Shown in pieces: positions 18,368 through 25,834 of a stretch of DNA of 64,000 nt. The translations under genes were made by a program, and so were the position numbers. How positions within the stretch are numbered: the first letter of the stretch is position 1; each line of letters starts with the position of its first letter. Below the pieces are notes generated by a model that saw only the letters and a program-made list of their open reading frames with translations, ran no database searches and was not told the origin of the DNA. The DNA comes from an uncultured Aeromonadales bacterium (GTDB taxonomy: Bacteria > Pseudomonadota > Gammaproteobacteria > Enterobacterales > Succinivibrionaceae): the NCBI GenBank assembly GCA_902782145.1, contig CACZLZ010000011.1:1-64000 (forward strand), given 5' to 3'.

Positions 18368-19300
18368 ATGAGATCAGTCCGCAGTTACAATGACAGCAAG
18401 GAGCAGACCGAAATTGGATCCAATTTCTGGATTTCCTTTACAGACATCATGTCCTGTCTTTTGCTGATCTTCCTGTTCCTTCTGACCATTAATCTTGTAA
18501 GCGCCCAGGCAGATAGTGCCACTCCCGAGGCAATGAGAGCTAAGATCCATGAATTGTCAGTGAAGGTTACCAATTTGGAGGAGCAGAACAGTCAATTAAG
18601 GGCTGACTATGAAGATCTCAAAAAAAAGAACAGCCAACTTGCTTGGTTCAAGGATAGATACAGCGAATACAAAGAGAAATATGAGCGCATGGTATCTGAG
18701 TATGGTGCCTATGACGCTTATGATTCTGCTGAGAAGAAACTCATTGATTCAATTGAGAAGTTGACTGCGGAGATCAACCGCGATTTAGATGATGAAAAAA
18801 GGGTGGTGTTTGACAAGACCAGCAAAACTATTCACATACCTGAGTCGCTGATCAGATTTGAGAAAGGCAAGTCTGACCTTCCTCAGGATCGTGATACACG
18901 ACTGTTCATCTCAAACCTTTCTTCTAAACTGGACAACCATCTTAAAACACTCCGGAAGCAGTCCCTAGTGGATTCGGTGTTCATTGAGGGGCATACAGAC
19001 AGTGATCCTGTGCGCAGCGATCCCGAAAAGGGGAACTGGAAACTTTCTTCAGACCGTGCGATCAATTTCTGGCTTGCTCTCGACAAAAACAAAAATCTTT
19101 CTAAACTCCAGAACTCTGATGGTGCGAAACTCTTTTCGGTATCTGGATATGCGGACTCACGACCCCATGAATGCTCTATTGACGGGAGGAGTTACCGTAC
19201 ATTGGAATGCAACTGGGATGAACTGACCAAAGTCGAATCAGACTCCCTGAAACGGCGCATTGACATCAGATTCAACACCTATCACAAGGGACTGAGATAG
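18368..19300 (+). CDS. OmpA/MotB-like peptidoglycan-binding stator subunit (ZorB-like)
   Basis: 310 residues from the ATG at 18368, chosen because AGAGGA lies just upstream; the in-frame TTG at 18329 has no such site. A short cytoplasmic N-terminus leads into a membrane helix (about 20-41) with the MotB/ZorB pattern WISFTDIMSCLLLIF. Asp26 is placed like the ion-binding aspartate of MotB (Asp32 in E. coli). A helical linker (about 55-140) precedes a C-terminal OmpA domain containing IEGHTDSDPV (about 205-214), a NWKLSSDRA line, SGYADSRP and KRRIDIRF. By family, this domain grips peptidoglycan and anchors the stator. It is the natural partner of the MotA-like protein at 12257-13804. Confidence 0.88.
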   Translation: MRSVRSYNDSKEQTEIGSNFWISFTDIMSCLLLIFLFLLTINLVSAQADSATPEAMRAKIHELSVKVTNLEEQNSQLRADYEDLKKKNSQLAWFKDRYSEYKEKYERMVSEYGAYDAYDSAEKKLIDSIEKLTAEINRDLDDEKRVVFDKTSKTIHIPESLIRFEKGKSDLPQDRDTRLFISNLSSKLDNHLKTLRKQSLVDSVFIEGHTDSDPVRSDPEKGNWKLSSDRAINFWLALDKNKNLSKLQNSDGAKLFSVSGYADSRPHECSIDGRSYRTLECNWDELTKVESDSLKRRIDIRFNTYHKGLR

Positions 19301-19311
19301 GAAGTTCTTGC

Positions 19312-20067
19312 ATGAACATGTCTGATGAAAGTGTTATTGGCCACAGTTCAGAGCCTCCGGTCTCTGGGGATTTATCCAGTTTCAGAACTTTGATTAATGT
19401 TTTGTTTGAGGATTTGGAAAAGAAGCCTCTGGATGCTGATAACCTGTCACAGGAAGAACTGGAGAAAAAAGCAACCTGGTTGAGAACTTCCCTTGAGTCT
19501 GTTTATGAGAACTACATGTCCTTCATGATCCAGAGGGGCAGATTTGAGTTCGCTTCTGACTTGCAGATAAAAAGCATAACAGTTCTGAACAAACTGATTG
19601 ATGATGCCATGCTGCTACTGCTGCAGGAACGCCTTTCCGTGGAGAAGCGGCGGTCCCTTGGGAGGACGCTTCTTTATCTTAAGAATGAAGATCAGATTAG
19701 CGGACTGAGTTTCATTAAATGTGCTGTCATTGTCCCGGAATTTACGGACACTGAAACCAGTCAGAACACTCTGAAAGAACATGATCCATTGGCTGTGGCG
19801 GATCTCAATGAAAGAACTTTGGGGGGATTTCAAAGGAAGAGTGATAATAACGATTTCTGCCAGAGGATCAGAGAACTTGATGATTTCAGTTCTTTAGCGA
19901 AGAAAAATTTGGGTGTCAATTACCCCCGTTCAAGCCTGGATGAGAAGCAGTCAGCTGATGAACGCCGGCGCAAAAGGCGGCTGATAATTGCATGGAGTGT
20001 TGTCATTCCGTTATTTATCCTTTGTATGTTTCACCTCTTTGCTGAATATGCTGCGATTCTGCTCTAA
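19312..20067 (+). CDS. Tail-anchored helical protein, unrecognised
   Basis: 251 residues, starting 11 bases after the OmpA-like gene behind an AGGAAG site; a second ATG two codons on is an alternative. The body is acidic and helical, and a basic RRRKRR cluster precedes one C-terminal membrane helix (about 222-245). The positive cluster predicts that the body is cytoplasmic. The last gene of the operon begins 14 bases after its stop. I recognise no family. Together with the proteins at 11091 and 20082 it is one of several single-anchor proteins that could ring the motor. Confidence 0.65.
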   Translation: MNMSDESVIGHSSEPPVSGDLSSFRTLINVLFEDLEKKPLDADNLSQEELEKKATWLRTSLESVYENYMSFMIQRGRFEFASDLQIKSITVLNKLIDDAMLLLLQERLSVEKRRSLGRTLLYLKNEDQISGLSFIKCAVIVPEFTDTETSQNTLKEHDPLAVADLNERTLGGFQRKSDNNDFCQRIRELDDFSSLAKKNLGVNYPRSSLDEKQSADERRRKRRLIIAWSVVIPLFILCMFHLFAEYAAILL

Positions 20068-20081
20068 GGGCTGGCTCTGGT

Positions 20082-21590
20082 ATGAATGCTCTTGAACTCT
20101 ATTTTTACCAGGAAAGGTCGCTGATCCCCCTTAATGAAAGCGAAAATTCAGCTAATGTTAATGCTGTTTATTACTCTAAACTTCTGGAACCAAAATTTGA
20201 TGATAAAAAGGCTGCACAGGCTGCTGGCACCCTGATATCAAAATGGGGGCAGGAATTTGATCAGAAATTTCAGATGACAAGTGGCGCACTGATGGACAAC
20301 TCACCTGATCAGATTATTCCTGAATTAAGGAACCCACTACCAGAGGACTATTATAATGCCTCTATAATTGCCATGCTTTTTCTTGAGCGGCTGAAGAAGG
20401 AGCAGTTTCTTGATTATGTAGGAACAGAACGCTGCCAGTATCTTGTTGAGAGAGTTGAACCAAGCTCTGGATATGATGAATTCAATTATTCATATTTTGA
20501 ATATTCTCTGAAAAATCCTTTCAAAAAACTCTGCTTTGGCTCAGCACACATTGATAGTGATGGCAGGTTCAAACTGGAATTTGCCGTTATCTTTAATTTT
20601 GTGAGTCGCAGTGCCGTCTGCATTGATATTGGTGAACTGCCTTTTGTTCTCTCTGTGATGCTTTATTTTGATCCTCGTGGACTGGATTACAATGATATTT
20701 TCTGCAGATATGAAAATAAGAAGGTTTTTGAAACTGTTGGTAAGTTTCTTGAGAAACTGCACAAGGGTGATAAAAGAACAGAATCGCTTCTGGCTAAGTC
20801 TGAACATCATGACTTGCTGATGCGGCTCTTGAATGGTAAGGCAGTTTCCTCTGATGCTTATGAGGATATATATGATGAATTCAGCCTTGAAGTCAGTTGG
20901 TGGCAAAAGTCAAAATGGTTGGTTCTTCTCATTCTGATGTCTGTTTTTGTTCTGGTGCACGGAACTCAGATCATTTACGAAAAGACTGTTCAACTCTTGG
21001 AGAGCAGAAGTTCTTCTGAGCAGGATCTTTCTCACTTAGAAAGCAATCCTTCTTTCCTTGAGAGTGATGCCGGATCGCTTATAGACCATGATGATGTTAA
21101 TTCCAGTCCAGCCTTGCGTGGATCAACATCACTTGGGGGTGTAGATAACCGTTTTGTTTCCGAGAACGGGAAGGGATTTGCACAAATGAATGTTTCTGCG
21201 GTGACGTCAGAGGTCCAGGATGAACTAACTGTTTCAGAGATAGATGGCGAGGAGTCCAGGATTTTGGCTGCGGAGATTGATGGAACTTCCGGTGAGGAAG
21301 ATGCTGACTCATCATCAGAGAGAGGTGATGAACCTGTTGCTTCGGAAGTCGAGGGTGTGGAGTCGCGCATCTTGGCAGTGGAGCCAGAATTAACTTCTGG
21401 TGAGGAAGACTCGTACCGCGCTTTACCCGAGAGTGAGGAAGAATCTGTTGTTTCTGATGTCAATGAAGAGGACTTACGGATCATGGCTTTGGAGCCAGAA
21501 AAGACTTCCGGTGATGAAGATACAGGCGCATCATCAATGAACTTGCAAGAAACCGATGTTTCAGCTGTCAAGTTGCAGAAAAGACCTTGA
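20082..21590 (+). CDS. Membrane protein with acidic C-terminal repeats, unrecognised
   Basis: 502 residues. The N-terminal domain of about 275 residues looks folded and strand/helix mixed (GSAHIDSDGRFKLEFAVIF, GELPFVLSVML). One membrane helix follows at about 279-300 (WLVLLILMSVFVLV). The remaining 200 residues are acidic and Ser-rich. From about 372 they contain three copies of a 36-37-residue repeat with the anchor ES-RILA..E...TSGEED (anchors near 390, 426 and 463). It is the last gene of the run; its stop lies five bases before the 32-bp-period array. The repeats may bind a partner or be exposed across the membrane. No function assigned. Confidence 0.65.
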   Translation: MNALELYFYQERSLIPLNESENSANVNAVYYSKLLEPKFDDKKAAQAAGTLISKWGQEFDQKFQMTSGALMDNSPDQIIPELRNPLPEDYYNASIIAMLFLERLKKEQFLDYVGTERCQYLVERVEPSSGYDEFNYSYFEYSLKNPFKKLCFGSAHIDSDGRFKLEFAVIFNFVSRSAVCIDIGELPFVLSVMLYFDPRGLDYNDIFCRYENKKVFETVGKFLEKLHKGDKRTESLLAKSEHHDLLMRLLNGKAVSSDAYEDIYDEFSLEVSWWQKSKWLVLLILMSVFVLVHGTQIIYEKTVQLLESRSSSEQDLSHLESNPSFLESDAGSLIDHDDVNSSPALRGSTSLGGVDNRFVSENGKGFAQMNVSAVTSEVQDELTVSEIDGEESRILAAEIDGTSGEEDADSSSERGDEPVASEVEGVESRILAVEPELTSGEEDSYRALPESEEESVVSDVNEEDLRIMALEPEKTSGDEDTGASSMNLQETDVSAVKLQKRP

Positions 21591-21594
21591 CAGC

Positions 21595-21785
21595 TTCGGA
21601 GTAAACCGGGCCAGCTTCGGAGAAACTTCGGAGTAAGCCGGGTCATGTTCGGAGAAATTTCGGAGTAAACGGGACTGTTTTCGGAGATATTTCGGAGTAA
21701 ACTGGGGCTTATTTCGGAGAAACTTCGGAGTAAACCGGGCTTGTTTCGGAGAAACTTCGGAGAAACCTGAGCCTACTTCGAAAAA
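21595..21785. repeat. 32-bp-period repeat array after the operon
   Basis: Units of the form TTCGGAGAAAcTTCGGAGTAA plus a CCGGGC tail recur with TTCGGAGAAA-type starts near 21616, 21648, 21679, 21713 and 21745. TTCGGAGTAA-type starts lie 11 bases into each unit. The major period is 31-34 bases and the minor period 11, three turns and one turn of DNA. The period is not a multiple of three, so it is not a coding repeat. The reverse complement contains CCGGTTTACTCCG, close to CCGTTTATTCCG of the array at 882-1030. The two arrays therefore sit in opposite orientation at the two ends of the 20-kb gene run. Confidence 0.75.
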
Positions 21786-22322
21786 CATGAACACTCTGGT
21801 GAGTTAATTTATACAAGCGCCTGTTCAGCTAGAGTTGAAATCCTGATTGAAAGTGACAGTGCCTTTCTTCAGATGGGGTGTTCTAACAGTGCAGCGACAT
21901 TGTGACCTTAAAAGATGTGAATACAAGACAGAAATGATACCAAGAGAACCGTGTCGGACCGTGATACAAACGCAATTCACTGTTAGGATAAATGGGCAGA
22001 CAATGATGCTATCGAAACGTTAATGGCTAATTTGATAAACTCTGATCTGAATTGATTAAAGAAAATAGGCTTGAAACACTGGCTAATATCAAGGATAAAG
22101 ATTTCTAGACTGATTGTTTGTCTGGTCAGTTCCACAAAGGTGGGAGAAGCCGATTAGTGAATTTTTGTTATTTTAATACACACGCAATTAAACTTATGGC
22201 TATTTGAATTTCCCGTCGCAAGATCAAGGAAATGAAATGGTATAGTCAAATCGTGTAAAAGTTTATTTTGATACGATAAGAACATTATTTAGTTGGTGTT
22301 TTGATAATACAAGGATGGGATC
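21786..22322. other. AT-rich spacer without a recognised gene
   Basis: About 540 bases between the repeat array and the next gene carry only short, unconvincing frames. Composition shifts here from the moderate GC of the operon to clearly AT-rich DNA, marking a module boundary. The last 60 bases presumably hold the promoter of the AlbA_2 gene; an AAGGA site precedes its ATG. Confidence 0.5.
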
Positions 22323-23882
22323 ATGAGTTTAGAAGAGCTTATTCACGGTGAATCGTTGAATATTGAATATAAGGAAATGATTCCAAACAACTCTGAAAAA
22401 TATACTAAAACAGTTGTTGCTTTTGCAAATACTCAAGGTGGGAAAATTATATTCGGAGTGGCTGATAATACAAATGAGATTGTTGGGGTTAATAATCTTG
22501 AAATTTATCAGATGATGGATCGTATTGCATCTGCAATCTATAATTCTTGTGAACCTACTATTGTTCCTCAAATTGAACCATATACACTTGATTCGAAGTC
22601 GCTTATTGTTGTAACAGTTTCTCCAGGAATGCAAAGACCATACTATTTAAAGTCAAAGGGAAAAGTGGCAGGCACATATATTCGAGTTGGAGGAACAACG
22701 CGGCCTGCAAATGCAGACAAAATTAAGGAACTTGAATTAGAGGGTACAAATATCAGCTGGGACGAACTTCCATGTATTGGTTATGCAGTTACAAAAGAAG
22801 CAATCGAAAACTTATGTAATGAAATTAATAAAAGAAGAAAGGATATACAAATAATAAGAGAGTTGTCAGGGAATCTCCCTTTAGTAAATGAAACCAACCT
22901 AGAAAACTGGAACCTTTTTACTCGCAAATGTGATCAGATGGTTGCATCTAATGCTTTTGCTTTGCTGACATCAGAATATATTGTTTGGTCTAAAACTCAA
23001 TGTGCTCTATTTAAGGGAACTGACAGGAACTTATTTCTAGATAAAAAAGAATTTACTGGTCCACTTTACGAGCAGATAGATCAGGCAGTGAATTTTGTTT
23101 GCAGAAACATCAGACTTCGAGCAGAAATTAGAGGTCTTTTGCGGCATGAGTGCTATGAACTCCCAGTGGATGCAATCAGGGAGATGCTTGTAAATGCACA
23201 TTGTCATCGAAATTATGTTGATAATTCTTACATCCAGGTTGCTGTATACGATGATCGTGTGGAGGTTACTTCACCTGGCGGACTTTACGGTGGTTTAACT
23301 TTGGACTTGGCTCTTAATGGGCATTCCAGATTAAGAAACCGTATTCTTGCGAACTTGTTTAGTGTAATGGGATTAGCAGAGTCTTGGGGTACTGGACTTA
23401 AACGAATCCAAACTCTTGCAAAAGAGTTTGGACTTCCAAATCCTGAATTTATTGCAACATCAGATTCATTCAGAGTAAATCTGTATAGAAATTCTTTAGA
23501 AGATGAGATGCGTAGATCAAAAACACACAATGGAAATTATTCATTAATTCATGGAGACAGTACGGAGAAGAATGAAAATAAATTGGAAGAAATATCTGAG
23601 AAAAATGAGGGCAGCTTTGCGAACAGCTCGGAAGTGGCCCATGACCAAACTAATGACAACAATATTGAAACTAATCCTGATAAAACAGATCTCTTAAATA
23701 CTACGCAAAAGAGAATTGTATCTTTACTAAAGGTAAATTCAAAATTATCAGCTGAATCGCTAGCTGAAAAGTTAGGGCTGTCAAGCAGAAGTGTAGAATA
23801 TAATATCAAAAAAATTAAAGATCTGGGGATCTTAGTTCGACGTGGTTCATATAAGGACGGTTATTGGCAGGTGATTTTTTAA
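22323..23882 (+). CDS. AlbA_2 (Schlafen-like) / HATPase_c_4 / winged-helix protein
   Basis: 519 residues, AAGGA site before the ATG. Residues about 1-130 form an AlbA_2 domain with the family lines LNIEYKEMIPNN and VVAFANTQGGKIIFGVADN. Residues about 265-375 are a GHKL-type HATPase_c_4 domain with an N-box REMLVNAHCHRNY, a glycine motif SPGGLYGG and SWGTGLKRI. After a polar linker the last 65 residues form a winged helix-turn-helix (LSAESLAEKLGLSSRSVEYN). Proteins of this build are usually annotated as ATP-binding or RecG-like transcriptional regulators and are frequent in defence islands. It is AT-rich and lies between two systems; which one it regulates, if any, is unknown. Confidence 0.85.
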   Translation: MSLEELIHGESLNIEYKEMIPNNSEKYTKTVVAFANTQGGKIIFGVADNTNEIVGVNNLEIYQMMDRIASAIYNSCEPTIVPQIEPYTLDSKSLIVVTVSPGMQRPYYLKSKGKVAGTYIRVGGTTRPANADKIKELELEGTNISWDELPCIGYAVTKEAIENLCNEINKRRKDIQIIRELSGNLPLVNETNLENWNLFTRKCDQMVASNAFALLTSEYIVWSKTQCALFKGTDRNLFLDKKEFTGPLYEQIDQAVNFVCRNIRLRAEIRGLLRHECYELPVDAIREMLVNAHCHRNYVDNSYIQVAVYDDRVEVTSPGGLYGGLTLDLALNGHSRLRNRILANLFSVMGLAESWGTGLKRIQTLAKEFGLPNPEFIATSDSFRVNLYRNSLEDEMRRSKTHNGNYSLIHGDSTEKNENKLEEISEKNEGSFANSSEVAHDQTNDNNIETNPDKTDLLNTTQKRIVSLLKVNSKLSAESLAEKLGLSSRSVEYNIKKIKDLGILVRRGSYKDGYWQVIF

Positions 23883-24038
23883 AAGTCTTTTGGCTTTGTT
23901 CAATAATGAGTAATAATGTTTTCTTTTTTAAATAATAGTTTGTATCTCTAGGTATAGATTTATAAGCATCCTAGAAAATAGATTTGTTTAGTTATTTTAC
24001 GTTGATGAGCAATAATCTGAAATGTGCGTGGCATAGTT

Positions 24039-25697
24039 ATGGGTTGTATCCTGAATCCGAATAAAGAAAATAGTTTTGTCAGACTTGTTCAATTCAAGGA
24101 CAAAGATATTTTTGTCGATAAAACAGATTTTATCGAAAAGATGTCTGCCAAGATCAATGCTGACAAGCGCCTTTTTGCCATGACCCGTCCACGCCGGTTT
24201 GGCAAAACGGTCACTGCGCATATGCTGCTAGCGTATTATTCTAAAGGTTATGATGGAAAGAAAATCTTTGATAAACTGAAAATTTCTTATAAAGACGGTT
24301 ACACTGATCATCTTAATAAATACGATGTTATTTACGTCGACATGAATTTTATCTGCGGTTTATACAAGGGGTATTTAAAGAAAAGCAATAAAATTCAAGG
24401 TGTGGTAACGCTTGTTGATTATCTCGAGTATTCAGTGATCAAAGATCTCAGGGAAAGAGAAGAATTTGCGGCCTGTTTTCAAAAACACCAGATTGAAAAT
24501 GTAGGTCTTCTTGAAGCGCTTTCAAATTTGCTCAATGATCTGAATGCCCAGTTCATATTTATCATGGATGAATGGGATCTGGTTTATCGTGACTATCGGG
24601 ATGATTCTCAACTTCAGGAGGATTTCATCAATCTTCTCCGAGATTTGTTCAAGTCAGACGGTGGCAAGGCGTGTTTTGCTTTGGCTTATCTTACTGGTAT
24701 TCTTCCAATTAAGAAAGACAATTCTCAGTCAGCATTGAATGGGTTTAAAGAATACAATATGCTCAGACCGGCTCCTTTTGAAAGTTTTTTCGGTTTTACA
24801 GAAGATGAAGTTGTAGCAATTGCAAAGTGTCCTTCCTGTGTGGTTTCTTCACATGATCTAAGGGATTGGTATGATGGCTACAAATTGAATGGCATTGACA
24901 TTTTCAATCCCAATTCAGTTGTCTCTGCTGTTAGCGATGGCGTTTGTCAGAGTTACTGGAGCGGAACTTCATCCAATGAGGAAGTAGTCCGTCTGATCAA
25001 CATGAATTTTGCAGGGATCAGAGATGATATTCTGAATCTGATCGAAGGCAGGACAGTAAGGTTTAATTGTTCAACCTTCCAGAATGACATGGTGTCAATT
25101 AAAAACAAGGACGATATCTTTTCGCTTCTAGTGTGCCTTGGCTACCTTGGATGTGTTGATGATGGCGGTGATTACCGCTCTGCCTATGTTCCCAACAGAG
25201 AAATCAAAACTGCGCTTGCCGCACTGGTAAAGTCTCAGCCGTGGTTTAACTCCATGCCGATTATCGAGCGTTCAGAAGCTCTTTTTCGTGCTATCACAAA
25301 TCTTGATGGTGCGAAGACAGCGGAAATTATCACGGCCATACATAATTCGCCCAATGTTTCTCTCCTCACTTATAATCGTGAGGAATCCATGGTGTTCTGC
25401 CTCATATCAGGTCTCATGTGGCGTACAGAGATGGAATACGAATGCTTCAGGGAACTCCAGTCCGGTAAGGGAAGTGCTGATCTGATATATGCTCCCAGGA
25501 GAAACACAAGTCTTCCGATCCTTCTCATTGAATTCAAATATGGGCACTCGGCAGAAGAAGCCATTGGTCAGATCAAAGAAAAGGAATATTTCGGCAGATA
25601 CCGTGATGGTGCCTATCCGAATGATGTGTTACTTGTAGGCATAAATTACGATCCCAAGACAAAGAAACATCAATGTCTGATTGAAAAAATGGAATAG
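24039..25697 (+). CDS. AAA-ATPase-like / PD-(D/E)XK nuclease domain protein (DUF1703 type), copy 1
   Basis: 552 residues. I take the ATG at 24039 rather than the in-frame GTG at 24024, because the second copy at 59545 starts with the same line (MGxILNPxxxNSF). The N-terminal AAA-ATPase_like domain has DIFVDKTDFI, an atypical P-loop TRPRRFGKT (49-57) and a Walker B-like FIMDEWDLVYRDY. The C-terminal domain has an Asp and an ExK in SADLIYAPRR...LLIEFKY, the PD-(D/E)XK nuclease core. This family is often multicopy in gut anaerobes. Its role is not established; nuclease-linked conflict or mobile-element functions have been suggested. It converges on the HNH gene downstream. Confidence 0.88.
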   Translation: MGCILNPNKENSFVRLVQFKDKDIFVDKTDFIEKMSAKINADKRLFAMTRPRRFGKTVTAHMLLAYYSKGYDGKKIFDKLKISYKDGYTDHLNKYDVIYVDMNFICGLYKGYLKKSNKIQGVVTLVDYLEYSVIKDLREREEFAACFQKHQIENVGLLEALSNLLNDLNAQFIFIMDEWDLVYRDYRDDSQLQEDFINLLRDLFKSDGGKACFALAYLTGILPIKKDNSQSALNGFKEYNMLRPAPFESFFGFTEDEVVAIAKCPSCVVSSHDLRDWYDGYKLNGIDIFNPNSVVSAVSDGVCQSYWSGTSSNEEVVRLINMNFAGIRDDILNLIEGRTVRFNCSTFQNDMVSIKNKDDIFSLLVCLGYLGCVDDGGDYRSAYVPNREIKTALAALVKSQPWFNSMPIIERSEALFRAITNLDGAKTAEIITAIHNSPNVSLLTYNREESMVFCLISGLMWRTEMEYECFRELQSGKGSADLIYAPRRNTSLPILLIEFKYGHSAEEAIGQIKEKEYFGRYRDGAYPNDVLLVGINYDPKTKKHQCLIEKME

Positions 25698-25834
25698 GTT
25701 TTATGATCGGACCGATTATTGTTTGAGTTAGGTCGATTGAAGGAACTAAGTTCATTTTTTGAAGGTTGATTTCGCCTTAGATTAGTTGCAACTGATATAT
25801 TCCTTATGGATTATTGTAAATTTTTGATCTTATA

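Noticed and set aside
12257-19300. Canonical Zorya or flagellar MotAB or TolQR
   Set aside because: No ZorC, ZorD, ZorE, flagellar or Tol genes accompany the pair; the partners are SrfB/SrfC and unrecognised proteins.
21595-21785. CRISPR array
   Set aside because: The ~32-base period is suggestive, but the units are degenerate throughout, there are no unique spacers, and no cas genes are present.
25743-25760. Rho-independent terminator between the convergent genes
   Set aside because: GAACTAAGTTC followed by a T-run gives only a four-base-pair stem, too weak to support.
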